Under the pieces are notes generated by a model. That model was given only the letters and a program-made list of their open reading frames with translations, did not search any database and was not told the origin of the DNA. Below are positions 33,606 through 41,569 of a stretch of 54,175 nucleotides of DNA, piece after piece. How positions within the stretch are numbered: position 1 is the first letter of the stretch; the number at the start of each line of letters is the position of its first letter. The DNA comes from Streptomyces sparsogenes (GTDB taxonomy: Bacteria; Actinomycetota; Actinomycetes; Streptomycetales; Streptomycetaceae), in contig NZ_MAXF01000098.1 of NCBI RefSeq assembly GCF_001704635.1, forward strand, positions 1 to 54,175, read 5' to 3'. The translations under genes were made by a program, and so were the position numbers.

Positions 33606-34373
33606 TCATTGCTCAGCCAGGTCGCCCATCCACACTCTCCTGCCCATTTCGTCCAGTTCCGCCTTCCACCGGGCGCACTCGGGCATGGCCCGGCGCAGCA
33701 ACCGCCAATAGTCCGGCCCGTGCCCCGCGACCCGGGCGTGTGCCAGCTCATGGGCGATCACGTAGTCGACCAGATGGAAGGGAAGCTGGAAAGTGGCCCA
33801 GTGCAGCGCGATGCGGCCGGGTCGGTGGGTGCCCCAGCGGCGCCCCACGTCCCGCACTTCGACGCGGGGCTCGCTCACGTCCATCCGCGCCGCCCACGGC
33901 TGCAGCCGCCCCTGGGCCCAGCGCAGACCGGCCCGGGTGTACCAGTCGGCCAGCGCCCGCCTGGCCAGCTTGGGGTCGGCGGCGGTGGACCGGTCCAGGC
34001 GCAGCCGGCCCGCGACCAGTTGTACGGGCGCTCCCGGCCCCTCCACGAACAGCAGCCGGTACTCCCGGCCGAGGTAGCGGTGGACCTCCCCGTCGACCAG
34101 TTGCCGGGTGGGATGCAAGGGCTGCCGCTCCTCGCGCAGCCGCAGCTTGTCATCGAGCCAGTGGCGGCCGGCGCGGACGAAGGCCTCGGCCCTCTCGCGT
34201 GAGCACGTCGGCGGAACGCGCAGGACCAGCGACCCGTCCCGCTCGACGGTCAGCCCGAGGCGGGAGCGCCGCGCGCTCACGCGTACCTCCAGCGCCAGGC
34301 CGTCCACCGACAGCATCTCCCTGTCGACGAGAAGGCCGGGGGCGGCGGGGAAGGAGGGGATCGCATCGGACAC
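33606..34373 (-). CDS. YgjP-like (DUF45/M48-related) metallopeptidase, downstream of hsdR
   Basis: 255 aa; ATG at 34373. It has the zinc-peptidase signature: YVIAHELAHARVAGHGPDYW, with HELAH and a third His 9 residues on. The DUF45 core also has GRRWGTHRPGRIALHW and LRLDRS. It starts 6 nt after the hsdR stop, so it is the last gene of the hsdR operon. YgjP-type genes are often found in this place in type I loci; the role in restriction is unknown. It is soluble and cytoplasmic. Confidence 0.9.
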   Translation of the reverse strand: MSDAIPSFPAAPGLLVDREMLSVDGLALEVRVSARRSRLGLTVERDGSLVLRVPPTCSRERAEAFVRAGRHWLDDKLRLREERQPLHPTRQLVDGEVHRYLGREYRLLFVEGPGAPVQLVAGRLRLDRSTAADPKLARRALADWYTRAGLRWAQGRLQPWAARMDVSEPRVEVRDVGRRWGTHRPGRIALHWATFQLPFHLVDYVIAHELAHARVAGHGPDYWRLLRRAMPECARWKAELDEMGRRVWMGDLAEQ

Positions 34374-34379
34374 GGCCGC

Positions 34380-37300
34380 CTATTCTGCCCGACCCTCCTC
34401 CCGGAAGATCTCCAGGTGGTCCTGTGCGAAGCCCGCGAGTGAGTTCGACAGGTCGCGCAGTGCCGCGAGCCCGCCCTGCTGAGGCCGCAGGCCGGCACGG
34501 CGCAGTCGCTCCCAGATATGCGCCTGCAATTCCGAGACGTTTCCATCGCTGTCGCCCCCTGCGTACCGGGGGAGGCACGCCAGGTGGACGATCTCCGCGC
34601 ACACCTCCCGGGTCAGCGTGCGGAGGAAGTCGGTGTCCGGGACGGCGAAGGAGGGGTGATCGGTGAGACGGTCACCGAGATGGGCGTAGAGCTTCTGCTC
34701 CGCCGGCGACAGGTCGGCCACCTCCGAGTCCGGCCGCTCCGCCTCGCGGGCCCGGTCGATCAGCGGGCCGACCCGCTCCTTGATCTTGTCCCACCGGCCA
34801 TCGAACTCGCGCAGTACCTCCTCCAGCTCCTCCGACAGCTTCCGGTGCACCGGCCGGTCGTCCCGCTGCGCGCGCTCCTCCAGGTGGTAGCGCAGGGCCT
34901 GCACCTGCTCGGCGGCGGACTCGCGGACATCGGGGATACGGTCCACGATCTCGTCGAAGTCCGTCGCGAGGATGGACACCGGCGCGATGGCCTGTTCGAT
35001 CTCGGGCAGCTCCAGGTGCTCGGCGATCAGGGCCCGCACCTTGCGCCCGTAGCCGCGTACGGAGAAGCCGCCACCGGGAGCATCGCGGTAGTGCCGCCGT
35101 ACGCGCTTCTGCAGCAGCGTCCACGCCTTGGCGTTCGGCACCTGTCGCAGGGCCGCCTCGTGCGGCAGGGCACCGTCCAGCGCGCTCATGAACTTCCGCA
35201 GCAGGCGGTCGAAGGCGGCCCGTTGCTCCTCGTCATGGAGCGTGAGCATGGCCTCGGACACCTTGGCCCGGCTGGACAGGTCCTCGATGCCCACCCCCTC
35301 CAGAAACAGCTCGACCAGATAGGCCGCCTCTTCCAGCGCGGGCAGTCCGTCGGACAGGCGCGTCGCGCCGAGCGTGGGCGGTGCCCCTTGGTACGCGGCG
35401 AGGGTGACCGCGAGATTGTTCAGCACCCCGTAGTAGTCCACGACGAGCCCCTCCCCCTTGCCGGGGGCCGGGCGGTTGACCCGGGCCACCGCCTGGAGCA
35501 GCTCGGCGTCCTGGATGGGGCGGTCCAGGTACAGCACCTGCTCGATGGGCGCGTCGAACCCGGTGAGCAACATCGACTTCACGATCAGGAACGCGATCGG
35601 AGGCTTTTCGGCGGGGGCGGCGACAGGCGGTGTCCGACCGCTCCACGGGTTGAGCCCGCCCGCCGGTACGGGGGCCTCCTCCGGCACGGCGTACTCCTCC
35701 GGGCCGTGGACGACCTCCCATGGATTATCGGGAGGCAGGTTGGGAAACGGCTCCAGGAACCGCTCCACATGCTCCTCCTGCTTCTTCTTGTCCGTCCACT
35801 CCCGCCACACCCCGGCCTTCAACTCGTCGCCCGCCGAGATCACCGGCACGAAGTCGATGCGCCGCAGCAACTCCTGGTAGTGCCAGGCCCGAAGCAGCAG
35901 CAGCTCGTCCCGGGTGTACTCCTCGGTCCTCTTGTGCCGCAGCGCCTCCCGGACCTCGGGACCGAAATCGTTGCGCACCCGGGTCAGCAGTTCGGCGCGG
36001 ACATCACGCAGCGCGTCCCGGTAGAGCACCGCCGCCCGGCGGCTGACCGCCGCGACCTGGGCCTTGAAGCCTTCGCCCATCGCACCCAGCACGTAGTGGT
36101 GGAGCATGTCCCGGGCCTTGGCACGGATCATGGGCGTCGACTCGGAGACATCGCGGCCGGTGGGAGGCGCCCAGCGGTCGCGTATCCGCCGTTTGGCGTC
36201 ATCGTCGAGCGGGGCGATCAGGTCCTCGAACCTCTCGTCCAGCTCCCCCTTGTCCCTTACGTCCGCGGGTCCGGTCCGACCCTCGTAGCGGATGGGGATG
36301 ACCACCTTGTCCCGCTCGGCCTCGCGCATCCGGTACTCGTCGAGGAACCCGCCGCCCGGCTCCAGCCCGAAGATCCGCCCGGTGTCCTGCAACGTGCTCT
36401 TCATGATGGGCGTACCGGTGAAGCCGATGCGGGCCGCGTTGGGCAGCGCGTCCCGCAGACACGCGTGCAGCACCGAGGTGTGCGAGCGGTGCGCCTCGTC
36501 CACGAGCACCAGCACCTGCGTCGAATCGCTGCATTCCCGGAATCTGCGGCGCGCCGCCTTCTTCGTCGCCTCGTCCGGCTTCGGGTCCGCCACCTCCTCC
36601 GGGTCCGCGCCGGCGGCGATACGCTTACGGGCCTGCTCGAAGTCCTCCGCGAGCGCCCGATCGTCGCCCTTGGTGTCGCCGAGCCCCGGAATACTCCCGA
36701 GATACTTCTGGATCATCGCGAAGATCACGGACCGTCCGCCGTCCCGGCCCGCACGCTCCAGCCGCCCCTCCAGATCGGCCTGTGAGGTCGCCACCCCGAC
36801 AGCGCTGTCGCTGACCCGGACAGCGGCCGAGAGCTGGTCCTGGAGCTGGGTCCGGTCGGTGACGACGAGGATGGTGAACCTGTTCAGCCCCGCATCCGGA
36901 CTCATATGCAGCCGTCGCGCGAGAAACGCCATCGTCAGGCTCTTGCCTGAGCCCTGGGTGTGCCAGATGACACCCCCGCGCTCGTCGTCCTCCGCGCCCG
37001 CGTCGAGCGGGGTCCGCCCCGTCCTCAGCTTGTGGACGATCTTCTCCACGGCCCGGAACTGCTGGTGCCGACAGACCGTCTTGACCGACTTCGCGGGCTC
37101 GCCCTCCTTCACCTTGACAGGAAGCTCGAAGACGTAATGCCGGATGATGTTGAGCAGGTTCTCCGGCTTGAGGACGACGGCGATCAGCTTGTGCTGCTCG
37201 GTCAGTTCCGCTCCCGGCTCCAGCAGCCGCCGCCCGTCCGCCGTCCGCCGGCCCTCCAGCTCGCGGCGCAGTTCCCGCTCGTCCCGGTACCCCGGGGTCA

Positions 37301-38042
37301 CGCTGCGCCACGCGGCATAGTGCCTCTCGTCGGCGGAGATCGTCCCGAGCGCGGCGGTCTCGCCGCACGCGGCGATCAGCAGTTGCGCGGGTGAGAACAG
37401 CTCGGGGACGCCGCGCGGTCTGTCCTTGCCCTTCCGGCCGTCGTCCGTCAGCGGGTTTCCGGAGTAGGCGCGCAGATCACGGATCGCCTTCCCGATGGGG
37501 TCCTTGACGTCAGGGCTCTTGCACTCGACGACGGCGACCGGGATGCCGTTGACGAACAGCACCAGGTCGAGTATCTCGTCCTCGCCGTCGGACGTCCGCA
37601 CCCGGAACTGGTCGACGACGAGGAACTCGTTGCGCTCCAGGAGGTCCGGGCCCTCGATGTCCCAGTCGATGTAGTGCACCTTCTGGTCGGTGCCCTGGTG
37701 GTGGACCTCGTCGCCCTTCACCAGGGTGCCGTGGAGGAGAAGCTCGGTGGTCTCGCGGTTCGCGGTGAGCAGCGGGCGTCCGGCGATGTTCCTCGCCGCC
37801 CGTCGGAGGTCGTCGACGGCTTTAGCCGCCTGCGCGTCCTTGACCCACCGTGTGCGTGTTTGCGCGAGACGGTTGACGCGGCGCAGCGCGGCGTCGATGC
37901 GCCGGGTCAGGAACACCTCTTCGTACGAGCGCTCGGTGGCGAGGTCGGTGCCGTGCAGGTGGGTCCACCCCATCGAGACGAGCTGATCGATGAACGGTCG
38001 CTCGACCTCTTCCCGTTCGGCCTCTCTCCGTGCCGTAGCCAT
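34380..38042 (-). CDS. hsdR: Type I restriction endonuclease subunit R (HsdR)
   Basis: 1220 aa; ATG at 38042. It is the translocation and cleavage subunit of a type I system. The N-terminal nuclease has Asp159 (LDLVLFVNG) and the ExK pair Glu173-Lys175 in VAVVECKSP. Two RecA-like motor domains follow: Walker A HTQGSGKS (361-368), DEAH box (515-518) in VLVDEAHRS, and FTGTP. A helicase motif VI-like AVARVNRPAPGKGEG and the C-terminal helical region binding HsdM are present. It appears intact. It is separated from hsdS by a two-gene regulator pair and a four-gene small operon. Confidence 0.96.
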   Translation of the reverse strand: MATARREAEREEVERPFIDQLVSMGWTHLHGTDLATERSYEEVFLTRRIDAALRRVNRLAQTRTRWVKDAQAAKAVDDLRRAARNIAGRPLLTANRETTELLLHGTLVKGDEVHHQGTDQKVHYIDWDIEGPDLLERNEFLVVDQFRVRTSDGEDEILDLVLFVNGIPVAVVECKSPDVKDPIGKAIRDLRAYSGNPLTDDGRKGKDRPRGVPELFSPAQLLIAACGETAALGTISADERHYAAWRSVTPGYRDERELRRELEGRRTADGRRLLEPGAELTEQHKLIAVVLKPENLLNIIRHYVFELPVKVKEGEPAKSVKTVCRHQQFRAVEKIVHKLRTGRTPLDAGAEDDERGGVIWHTQGSGKSLTMAFLARRLHMSPDAGLNRFTILVVTDRTQLQDQLSAAVRVSDSAVGVATSQADLEGRLERAGRDGGRSVIFAMIQKYLGSIPGLGDTKGDDRALAEDFEQARKRIAAGADPEEVADPKPDEATKKAARRRFRECSDSTQVLVLVDEAHRSHTSVLHACLRDALPNAARIGFTGTPIMKSTLQDTGRIFGLEPGGGFLDEYRMREAERDKVVIPIRYEGRTGPADVRDKGELDERFEDLIAPLDDDAKRRIRDRWAPPTGRDVSESTPMIRAKARDMLHHYVLGAMGEGFKAQVAAVSRRAAVLYRDALRDVRAELLTRVRNDFGPEVREALRHKRTEEYTRDELLLLRAWHYQELLRRIDFVPVISAGDELKAGVWREWTDKKKQEEHVERFLEPFPNLPPDNPWEVVHGPEEYAVPEEAPVPAGGLNPWSGRTPPVAAPAEKPPIAFLIVKSMLLTGFDAPIEQVLYLDRPIQDAELLQAVARVNRPAPGKGEGLVVDYYGVLNNLAVTLAAYQGAPPTLGATRLSDGLPALEEAAYLVELFLEGVGIEDLSSRAKVSEAMLTLHDEEQRAAFDRLLRKFMSALDGALPHEAALRQVPNAKAWTLLQKRVRRHYRDAPGGGFSVRGYGRKVRALIAEHLELPEIEQAIAPVSILATDFDEIVDRIPDVRESAAEQVQALRYHLEERAQRDDRPVHRKLSEELEEVLREFDGRWDKIKERVGPLIDRAREAERPDSEVADLSPAEQKLYAHLGDRLTDHPSFAVPDTDFLRTLTREVCAEIVHLACLPRYAGGDSDGNVSELQAHIWERLRRAGLRPQQGGLAALRDLSNSLAGFAQDHLEIFREEGRAE

Positions 38043-38179
38043 GCGCCCGCGCCCCTTCGCCCGTCCGGCTGTGCCTGCCCCGTGCCTCTAATCCATTGTG
38101 CGACAGGGGCGTTGGGCTTACGGCCGGAAGGGGAGGGGGCGGTGTGTCGGCTGGGGCTGCCGTTCCGTATGTGCGCGTT

Positions 38180-38247
38180 TTTGTGGTGAGTATGGGACGG
38201 CGACACGCCGATGCGACGGCGTGTCGCTGTCCCATACTCACCGCAAA
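38180..38247. repeat. Long palindromic element, copy 2
   Basis: Arms 38180-38210 and 38217-38247 (31 bp) pair around a 6-nt loop. Two pairs are G.T wobbles (38184/38243 and 38199/38228). Compared with copy 1 at 26642-26705, one C-G pair is changed to G-C on both sides (38194 and 38233), so the structure is kept. It lies 27 nt beyond the stop of the small-gene operon and upstream of hsdR. Confidence 0.92.
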
Positions 38248-38274
38248 GCGTGGATTGGGGCGCCGGTACGGGCG

Positions 38275-38559
38275 TCAGGTAGCCCGATCCTCGGTGGCGG
38301 GACTCAGGAGGGTGGAGGCGTCGGCCGTCCACTCGACGCCGCCGCGCGCCGGGCGGAGGAAGGCGACGTGGGGACCGGTGACCTGGTGGTCGAAGCACAG
38401 CTCGGCGGTGGGGTGCACCGCTTGTACGACGCCGGTCCGGCCGCTGACGGGGTCGTAGGCGAGCTGGCCGGGGCCGGGAAGGCGGTCCGGGCGGGGCAGG
38501 CGGCCGGGGCCGGGCACGGGCTCCTGGCGGCGGGCACTGCTTTTGGGTCCGGCGTTCAT
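38275..38559 (-). CDS. Small hypothetical protein, last gene of a four-gene micro-operon
   Basis: 94 aa from ATG 38559, which overlaps the stop of the preceding gene by ATGA; GGAGG lies 13 nt upstream. N-terminal half is Pro/Arg/Gly-rich (RQEPVPGPGRLPRPDRLPG). The C-terminal half is more ordered (LAYDPVSGRTGVVQAVHP, FLRPARGGVEWTADAST) and resembles small actinobacterial proteins found beside XRE/DUF397 pairs. No function recognised. Confidence 0.75.
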   Translation of the reverse strand: MNAGPKSSARRQEPVPGPGRLPRPDRLPGPGQLAYDPVSGRTGVVQAVHPTAELCFDHQVTGPHVAFLRPARGGVEWTADASTLLSPATEDRAT

Positions 38560-38723
38560 GCGGCGCGTCCCCCTCCGGGCTGACTGGGGATGTGGACGGT
38601 GTGGGTGGGGTGCCGGCGGCGCAGCACCTCGTAGTCGGTCGCCTTGCTGTAGTCCCCGGCCTGCTTGGCCTGTTCGCGCAGCGCCTGGTAGTGGCGGCAG
38701 GTGGGGCAGGTGTCGTCGGTCAT
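38556..38723 (-). CDS. Tiny protein with a CPTC motif
   Basis: 55 aa, ATG at 38723 with GAAAGTGA upstream. The start MTDDTCPTCRHYQALREQAK has a CxxC pair that could be half a zinc site, followed by GDYSKATDYEVLRRRHPTH. Its stop overlaps the next start (ATGA). Similar short Cys-containing proteins are common near Streptomyces XRE/DUF397 loci. Function unknown. Confidence 0.7.
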   Translation of the reverse strand: MTDDTCPTCRHYQALREQAKQAGDYSKATDYEVLRRRHPTHTVHIPSQPGGGRAA

Positions 38724-38726
38724 CGG

Positions 38727-38876
38727 TCACTTTCGGTGGGTGGGGGTGTGGGTGTGGGGCTGTTGGTCGGCGAGACGCCACAGCTCGTCGAGGGCGGGGG
38801 TGTTGGGTGAGGGGTGGGCTGCTTCCTGGTTTGCGGCGGGAGGTCTGGGCGACGGCGAGGGCGTGTCGGGGCTCAT
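38727..38876 (-). CDS. Tiny Pro/Ser-rich hypothetical protein
   Basis: 49 aa, ATG at 38876 overlapping the previous stop (ATGA), 3 nt before the next start. Low-complexity SPDTPSPSPRPPAANQEAAH and a short helical NTPALDELWRLADQ, ending in repeated HT pairs. Supported by tight coupling rather than homology. Confidence 0.55.
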   Translation of the reverse strand: MSPDTPSPSPRPPAANQEAAHPSPNTPALDELWRLADQQPHTHTPTHRK

Positions 38877-39187
38877 GGGGTGGCGGCTCCGTGCTTCCGG
38901 CGCTGAAGTCCTGCGGCGTGCCGCCGTGCGAGGTCTTCGCGGAGGGCCCCGCAGAAGAGGACGTCCAGTGTGTCTGCCGTTGATGGCTCGCTCGGGGCCG
39001 CCGCGACCCACCCGCGTCGTCGCGCCACTTCCCGCATCTCGCGGGTTACGCGGTCTGCGACGCGGTGGAGTTTGGGGGAGGCGGGGGTTGTGGGTTTCGG
39101 GGGTCGTGTGGATTCGATGGCGTGTTCGGTGGGAAACACCTTGGGGGGTTCTTTCTGACCTGGATGCTTCTTGCGAGGTTTAATCAC
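38873..39187 (-). CDS. Small hypothetical protein, first gene of the micro-operon
   Basis: 104 aa from GTG 39187, chosen for GGGAG 8 nt upstream. Basic N-terminus (VIKPRKKHPGQKEPPK), then a helical region (VADRVTREMREVARRRGWVA) and a second (TADTLDVLFCGALREDLARR). Unknown family. It is divergent from the XRE/DUF5753 regulator 88 nt away and so may be controlled by it. Confidence 0.68.
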   Translation of the reverse strand: MIKPRKKHPGQKEPPKVFPTEHAIESTRPPKPTTPASPKLHRVADRVTREMREVARRRGWVAAAPSEPSTADTLDVLFCGALREDLARRHAAGLQRRKHGAATP

Positions 39188-39275
39188 TCTGTGTACTCCC
39201 AGCGTTGCCGTGAGGAACAGCAGGCAACAGGGGATTGCGCACACCAAGAGGCTTGGGGTGAGGGGAGACCCGCAG

Positions 39276-40100
39276 ATGAATGGGGCGATGAAGGAAGGAC
39301 AGGAACCGCTCAGCGGAGCCGCGTTCTTTGGTGCCGAGGTGCGAGCCTGGAGGCTGAAGGCCGGGCTGAGTCAGCGGGAGTTGGGCTTGAAGGCCAACTA
39401 CGGGCAGCAGTATGTGGCCAAGGTCGAGGCGGGGGAGCGGTTGGCGAGCCCTGAGTTCGCCGACGCGTGTGACCGGGTCTTCGGCACGCCGGGCACGTTC
39501 GCGCGGCTACGGCAGCGGGCCAGTCAGCACGGCTATCCGGAATGGTTCGTGCCGTACGTGCAGTTGGAGCGGCAGGCGACGGGTATCTCCAACTACTCGG
39601 TGGCTCGCGTTACGGGCCTGCTTCAGACGGCTGATTACGCTCGTGCTGTCTTCCGAGCTGCTCATCCACGGGACGGGGCGGAAACGATCGACGCCAAGGT
39701 GGAACGACGGCTCCGGCGGCGTGCGGTGATGGAGAAGGACACCCCTCCGCTTCTGTGGTGCGTCCTAAACGAGGCTTGTCTACGCATCAACGTAGGAGGG
39801 GCGGAGATCATGCGTGCACAGCTTGCTCATGTTCTGGCCGAAGCGGATTCCCCCAATGTGGCCGTTCAGGTTCTACCGTTCGGGGCGGGGGCTCTACCTG
39901 CTGGAGAGAGCTTCACTCTCCTTACGTTCAGCGAGGGGCCTGGTGTGGTGTATGAAGACACGGCGATGGGGGGTCGGGTGATCGACTCTCCGGCGGAAGT
40001 TGACTACGCGACGGCTACGTACGAGAGGCTACGGGCAGCGGCTCTCCACCCGGATGAGTCGTTGGCGATGATCCGCAGAATCATGGAGGAGTACACCTGA
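39276..40100 (+). CDS. XRE-family regulator with DUF5753 (Scr1-type) domain
   Basis: 274 aa from ATG 39276 with GAGGGGAG upstream. The helix-turn-helix is at about 20-60 (LKAGLSQRELGLKANYGQQY). The DUF5753 ligand-like region follows (GLLQTADYARAVF, VQVLPFGAGALPAGESFTLL, ending AMIRRIMEEYT). In Streptomyces such regulators (including BldB-pathway-like and whiJ-like sets) act with a DUF397 partner, as here, the two genes overlapping by 1 nt. It probably controls this locus or the divergent micro-operon. Confidence 0.93.
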   Translation: MNGAMKEGQEPLSGAAFFGAEVRAWRLKAGLSQRELGLKANYGQQYVAKVEAGERLASPEFADACDRVFGTPGTFARLRQRASQHGYPEWFVPYVQLERQATGISNYSVARVTGLLQTADYARAVFRAAHPRDGAETIDAKVERRLRRRAVMEKDTPPLLWCVLNEACLRINVGGAEIMRAQLAHVLAEADSPNVAVQVLPFGAGALPAGESFTLLTFSEGPGVVYEDTAMGGRVIDSPAEVDYATATYERLRAAALHPDESLAMIRRIMEEYT

Positions 40101-40324
40101 TGAGGACTGCCCTCGACCTTTCCGGCGCCAAATGGGTCAAGTCCAGCTACAGCAACGGCCATGAAGGAGAGTGTGTCGAGTTCGCCCCCGACATAGCCAG
40201 GATTTCCGGTGCCGTCCCTGTCCGGGACAGTAAGAACCCGAATGGCACGGTCCTTGTCTTCTCGGTGGACGCGTGGGACATGTTCACGGTTGCCGTGAGG
40301 AGCGAAGACTTCCCCACTTCCTGA
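40100..40324 (+). CDS. DUF397 domain protein, partner of the XRE regulator
   Basis: 74 aa; ATG at 40100 sharing one base with the regulator stop. Full-length DUF397: ALDLSGAKWVKSSYSNGHEG, ECVEFAPDIARI, VRDSKNPNGTVLVFS. The family works with XRE-DUF5753 proteins as apparent antagonist or toxin-antitoxin-like partner; proposed, not proven. Confidence 0.95.
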   Translation: MRTALDLSGAKWVKSSYSNGHEGECVEFAPDIARISGAVPVRDSKNPNGTVLVFSVDAWDMFTVAVRSEDFPTS

Positions 40325-40334
40325 GGAGTAATGC

Positions 40335-40385
40335 CGCGCGGCCTCGCCGTCTCACTTGGGCGAGAACGGCGAGGCCGCGCGTTTT
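40335..40385 (+). terminator. Intrinsic terminator after the DUF397 gene
   Basis: A perfect 16-bp stem, CGCGCGGCCTCGCCGT (40335-40350) with its complement at 40366-40381, followed by TTTT. It also lies just past the hsdS stop on the opposite strand and can serve both. Confidence 0.92.
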
Positions 40386-40396
40386 GCGGCTTCAAT

Positions 40397-41569
40397 TTAC
40401 GAGCTGCCGCTGAATCGGACCTTGCCAGTTAGCAGGTCGTCCGCCAATCCACCCTTGAGTTTGTGAAGCTTGGCCAGTTCACGAGAAGCGAATAGCAGCC
40501 TGCGCTCATATCCTTCCCAAACTGACAGGAAGTAGCGCTGCTTATTGATCGGGACGTGGGGGATCGGGAGAGGGCGAAGATGTTGAAGGTTGATGTTTTT
40601 CTGGGCACTCTGAGGTGCCTGGGCCTCAAGGAGGGGCTGGAACCTGTTGATGCACCTCTCTAGAAAACGTGACTCGAACCCCTCGTGCGGGCTAACCCCA
40701 ACCACGCTGTCGGGGAAGCACATAGATTTTCCGAGGATGGCTGTTTCTCCAATATTAGCCGCGATGGTCACGGCAACGGTTCCTGGAGGGAACTCGCGGC
40801 TGACCTTCAATCCGCGTGAGTTCAGATGTTGTGATGCGTCGGTAATTACATTTCCGTTTGCCTGGGTAATGTCGCCCGTCTGGATGAAGCAATACTCCCC
40901 TCCGAAATATGATGGATCGTTTCTCGGGCGAGCAGAGAACTTCCCTCTTTCAACTTCGGCCACCTCGCTTAGCGAGATCAGGGGCGCCGTCGAGTACATC
41001 TCGGACAGCATGGATTCGATGGATGCGTGACGTGAAAGGTGCAACTTCCTGATGGATGCTGAGATGGCTTGCTCGGATTCCGTGATGGTATCGAGTGCCC
41101 GCGCAATCCGTCGCTGGTGATCAAATGAAAGCAGGGGAACTTGCAATCTGGTGAAAAAATCTGCTGGAACTCGGCGCTGTCCGCCTGTTCCAGTCATCAT
41201 AGACTCGGCCTTGCGTCGGAATTCCCGCGTCATAGTCCAGTGGTGAATGAATTTTGCATGTACGCCCGGATGTGCGCGCAATACATGAAACTCCGTACTT
41301 CCGTAGGCGACTCTGCCGTTTAGGCCTGCTACGTATGCCCCCTTTCCGTTTTCCATGCAAGGCGTGATCTTCGCAAAAAGAATGTCGTCATCCTCGAAGG
41401 ATGGCTGGCCTGCGCTTACTGAGGTTGCTGCCCGTTCGGTCACCCTCAACAATTGGCCGTCGTTGGAGACATCTTCCATGCCCACGTAAGGGACCGTGTC
41501 CCCCGAAGGACGTGGCCGAGGGTTAACCTGCACGAGATCAGAAAGCGGCACCCAATCCAGCTCACGCAT
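40397..41569 (-). CDS. hsdS: Type I restriction-modification specificity subunit S (HsdS)
   Basis: 390 aa; ATG at 41569 overlapping the hsdM stop by 8 nt. Two target-recognition domains, each followed by a spacer helix: LSDLVQVNPRPRPSGDTVPY to RRIARALDTITESEQAIS, then ISLSEVAEVERGKFSARP to a final helix LAKLHKLKGGLADDLLTGKV. It determines the DNA site. Much less GC-rich than the flanks (AT-rich codons, about 50% by eye), as usual for exchanged specificity genes. It appears intact. Its target sequence cannot be predicted. Confidence 0.93.
   Translation of the reverse strand: MRELDWVPLSDLVQVNPRPRPSGDTVPYVGMEDVSNDGQLLRVTERAATSVSAGQPSFEDDDILFAKITPCMENGKGAYVAGLNGRVAYGSTEFHVLRAHPGVHAKFIHHWTMTREFRRKAESMMTGTGGQRRVPADFFTRLQVPLLSFDHQRRIARALDTITESEQAISASIRKLHLSRHASIESMLSEMYSTAPLISLSEVAEVERGKFSARPRNDPSYFGGEYCFIQTGDITQANGNVITDASQHLNSRGLKVSREFPPGTVAVTIAANIGETAILGKSMCFPDSVVGVSPHEGFESRFLERCINRFQPLLEAQAPQSAQKNINLQHLRPLPIPHVPINKQRYFLSVWEGYERRLLFASRELAKLHKLKGGLADDLLTGKVRFSGSS

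Noticed and set aside
38177..38247. Short reading frames such as those ending in GQRHAVASAC through the palindromes
   Set aside because: Both palindrome copies give the same peptide because the DNA is repeated, not because it codes; there is no ribosome site and the arms explain the similarity.
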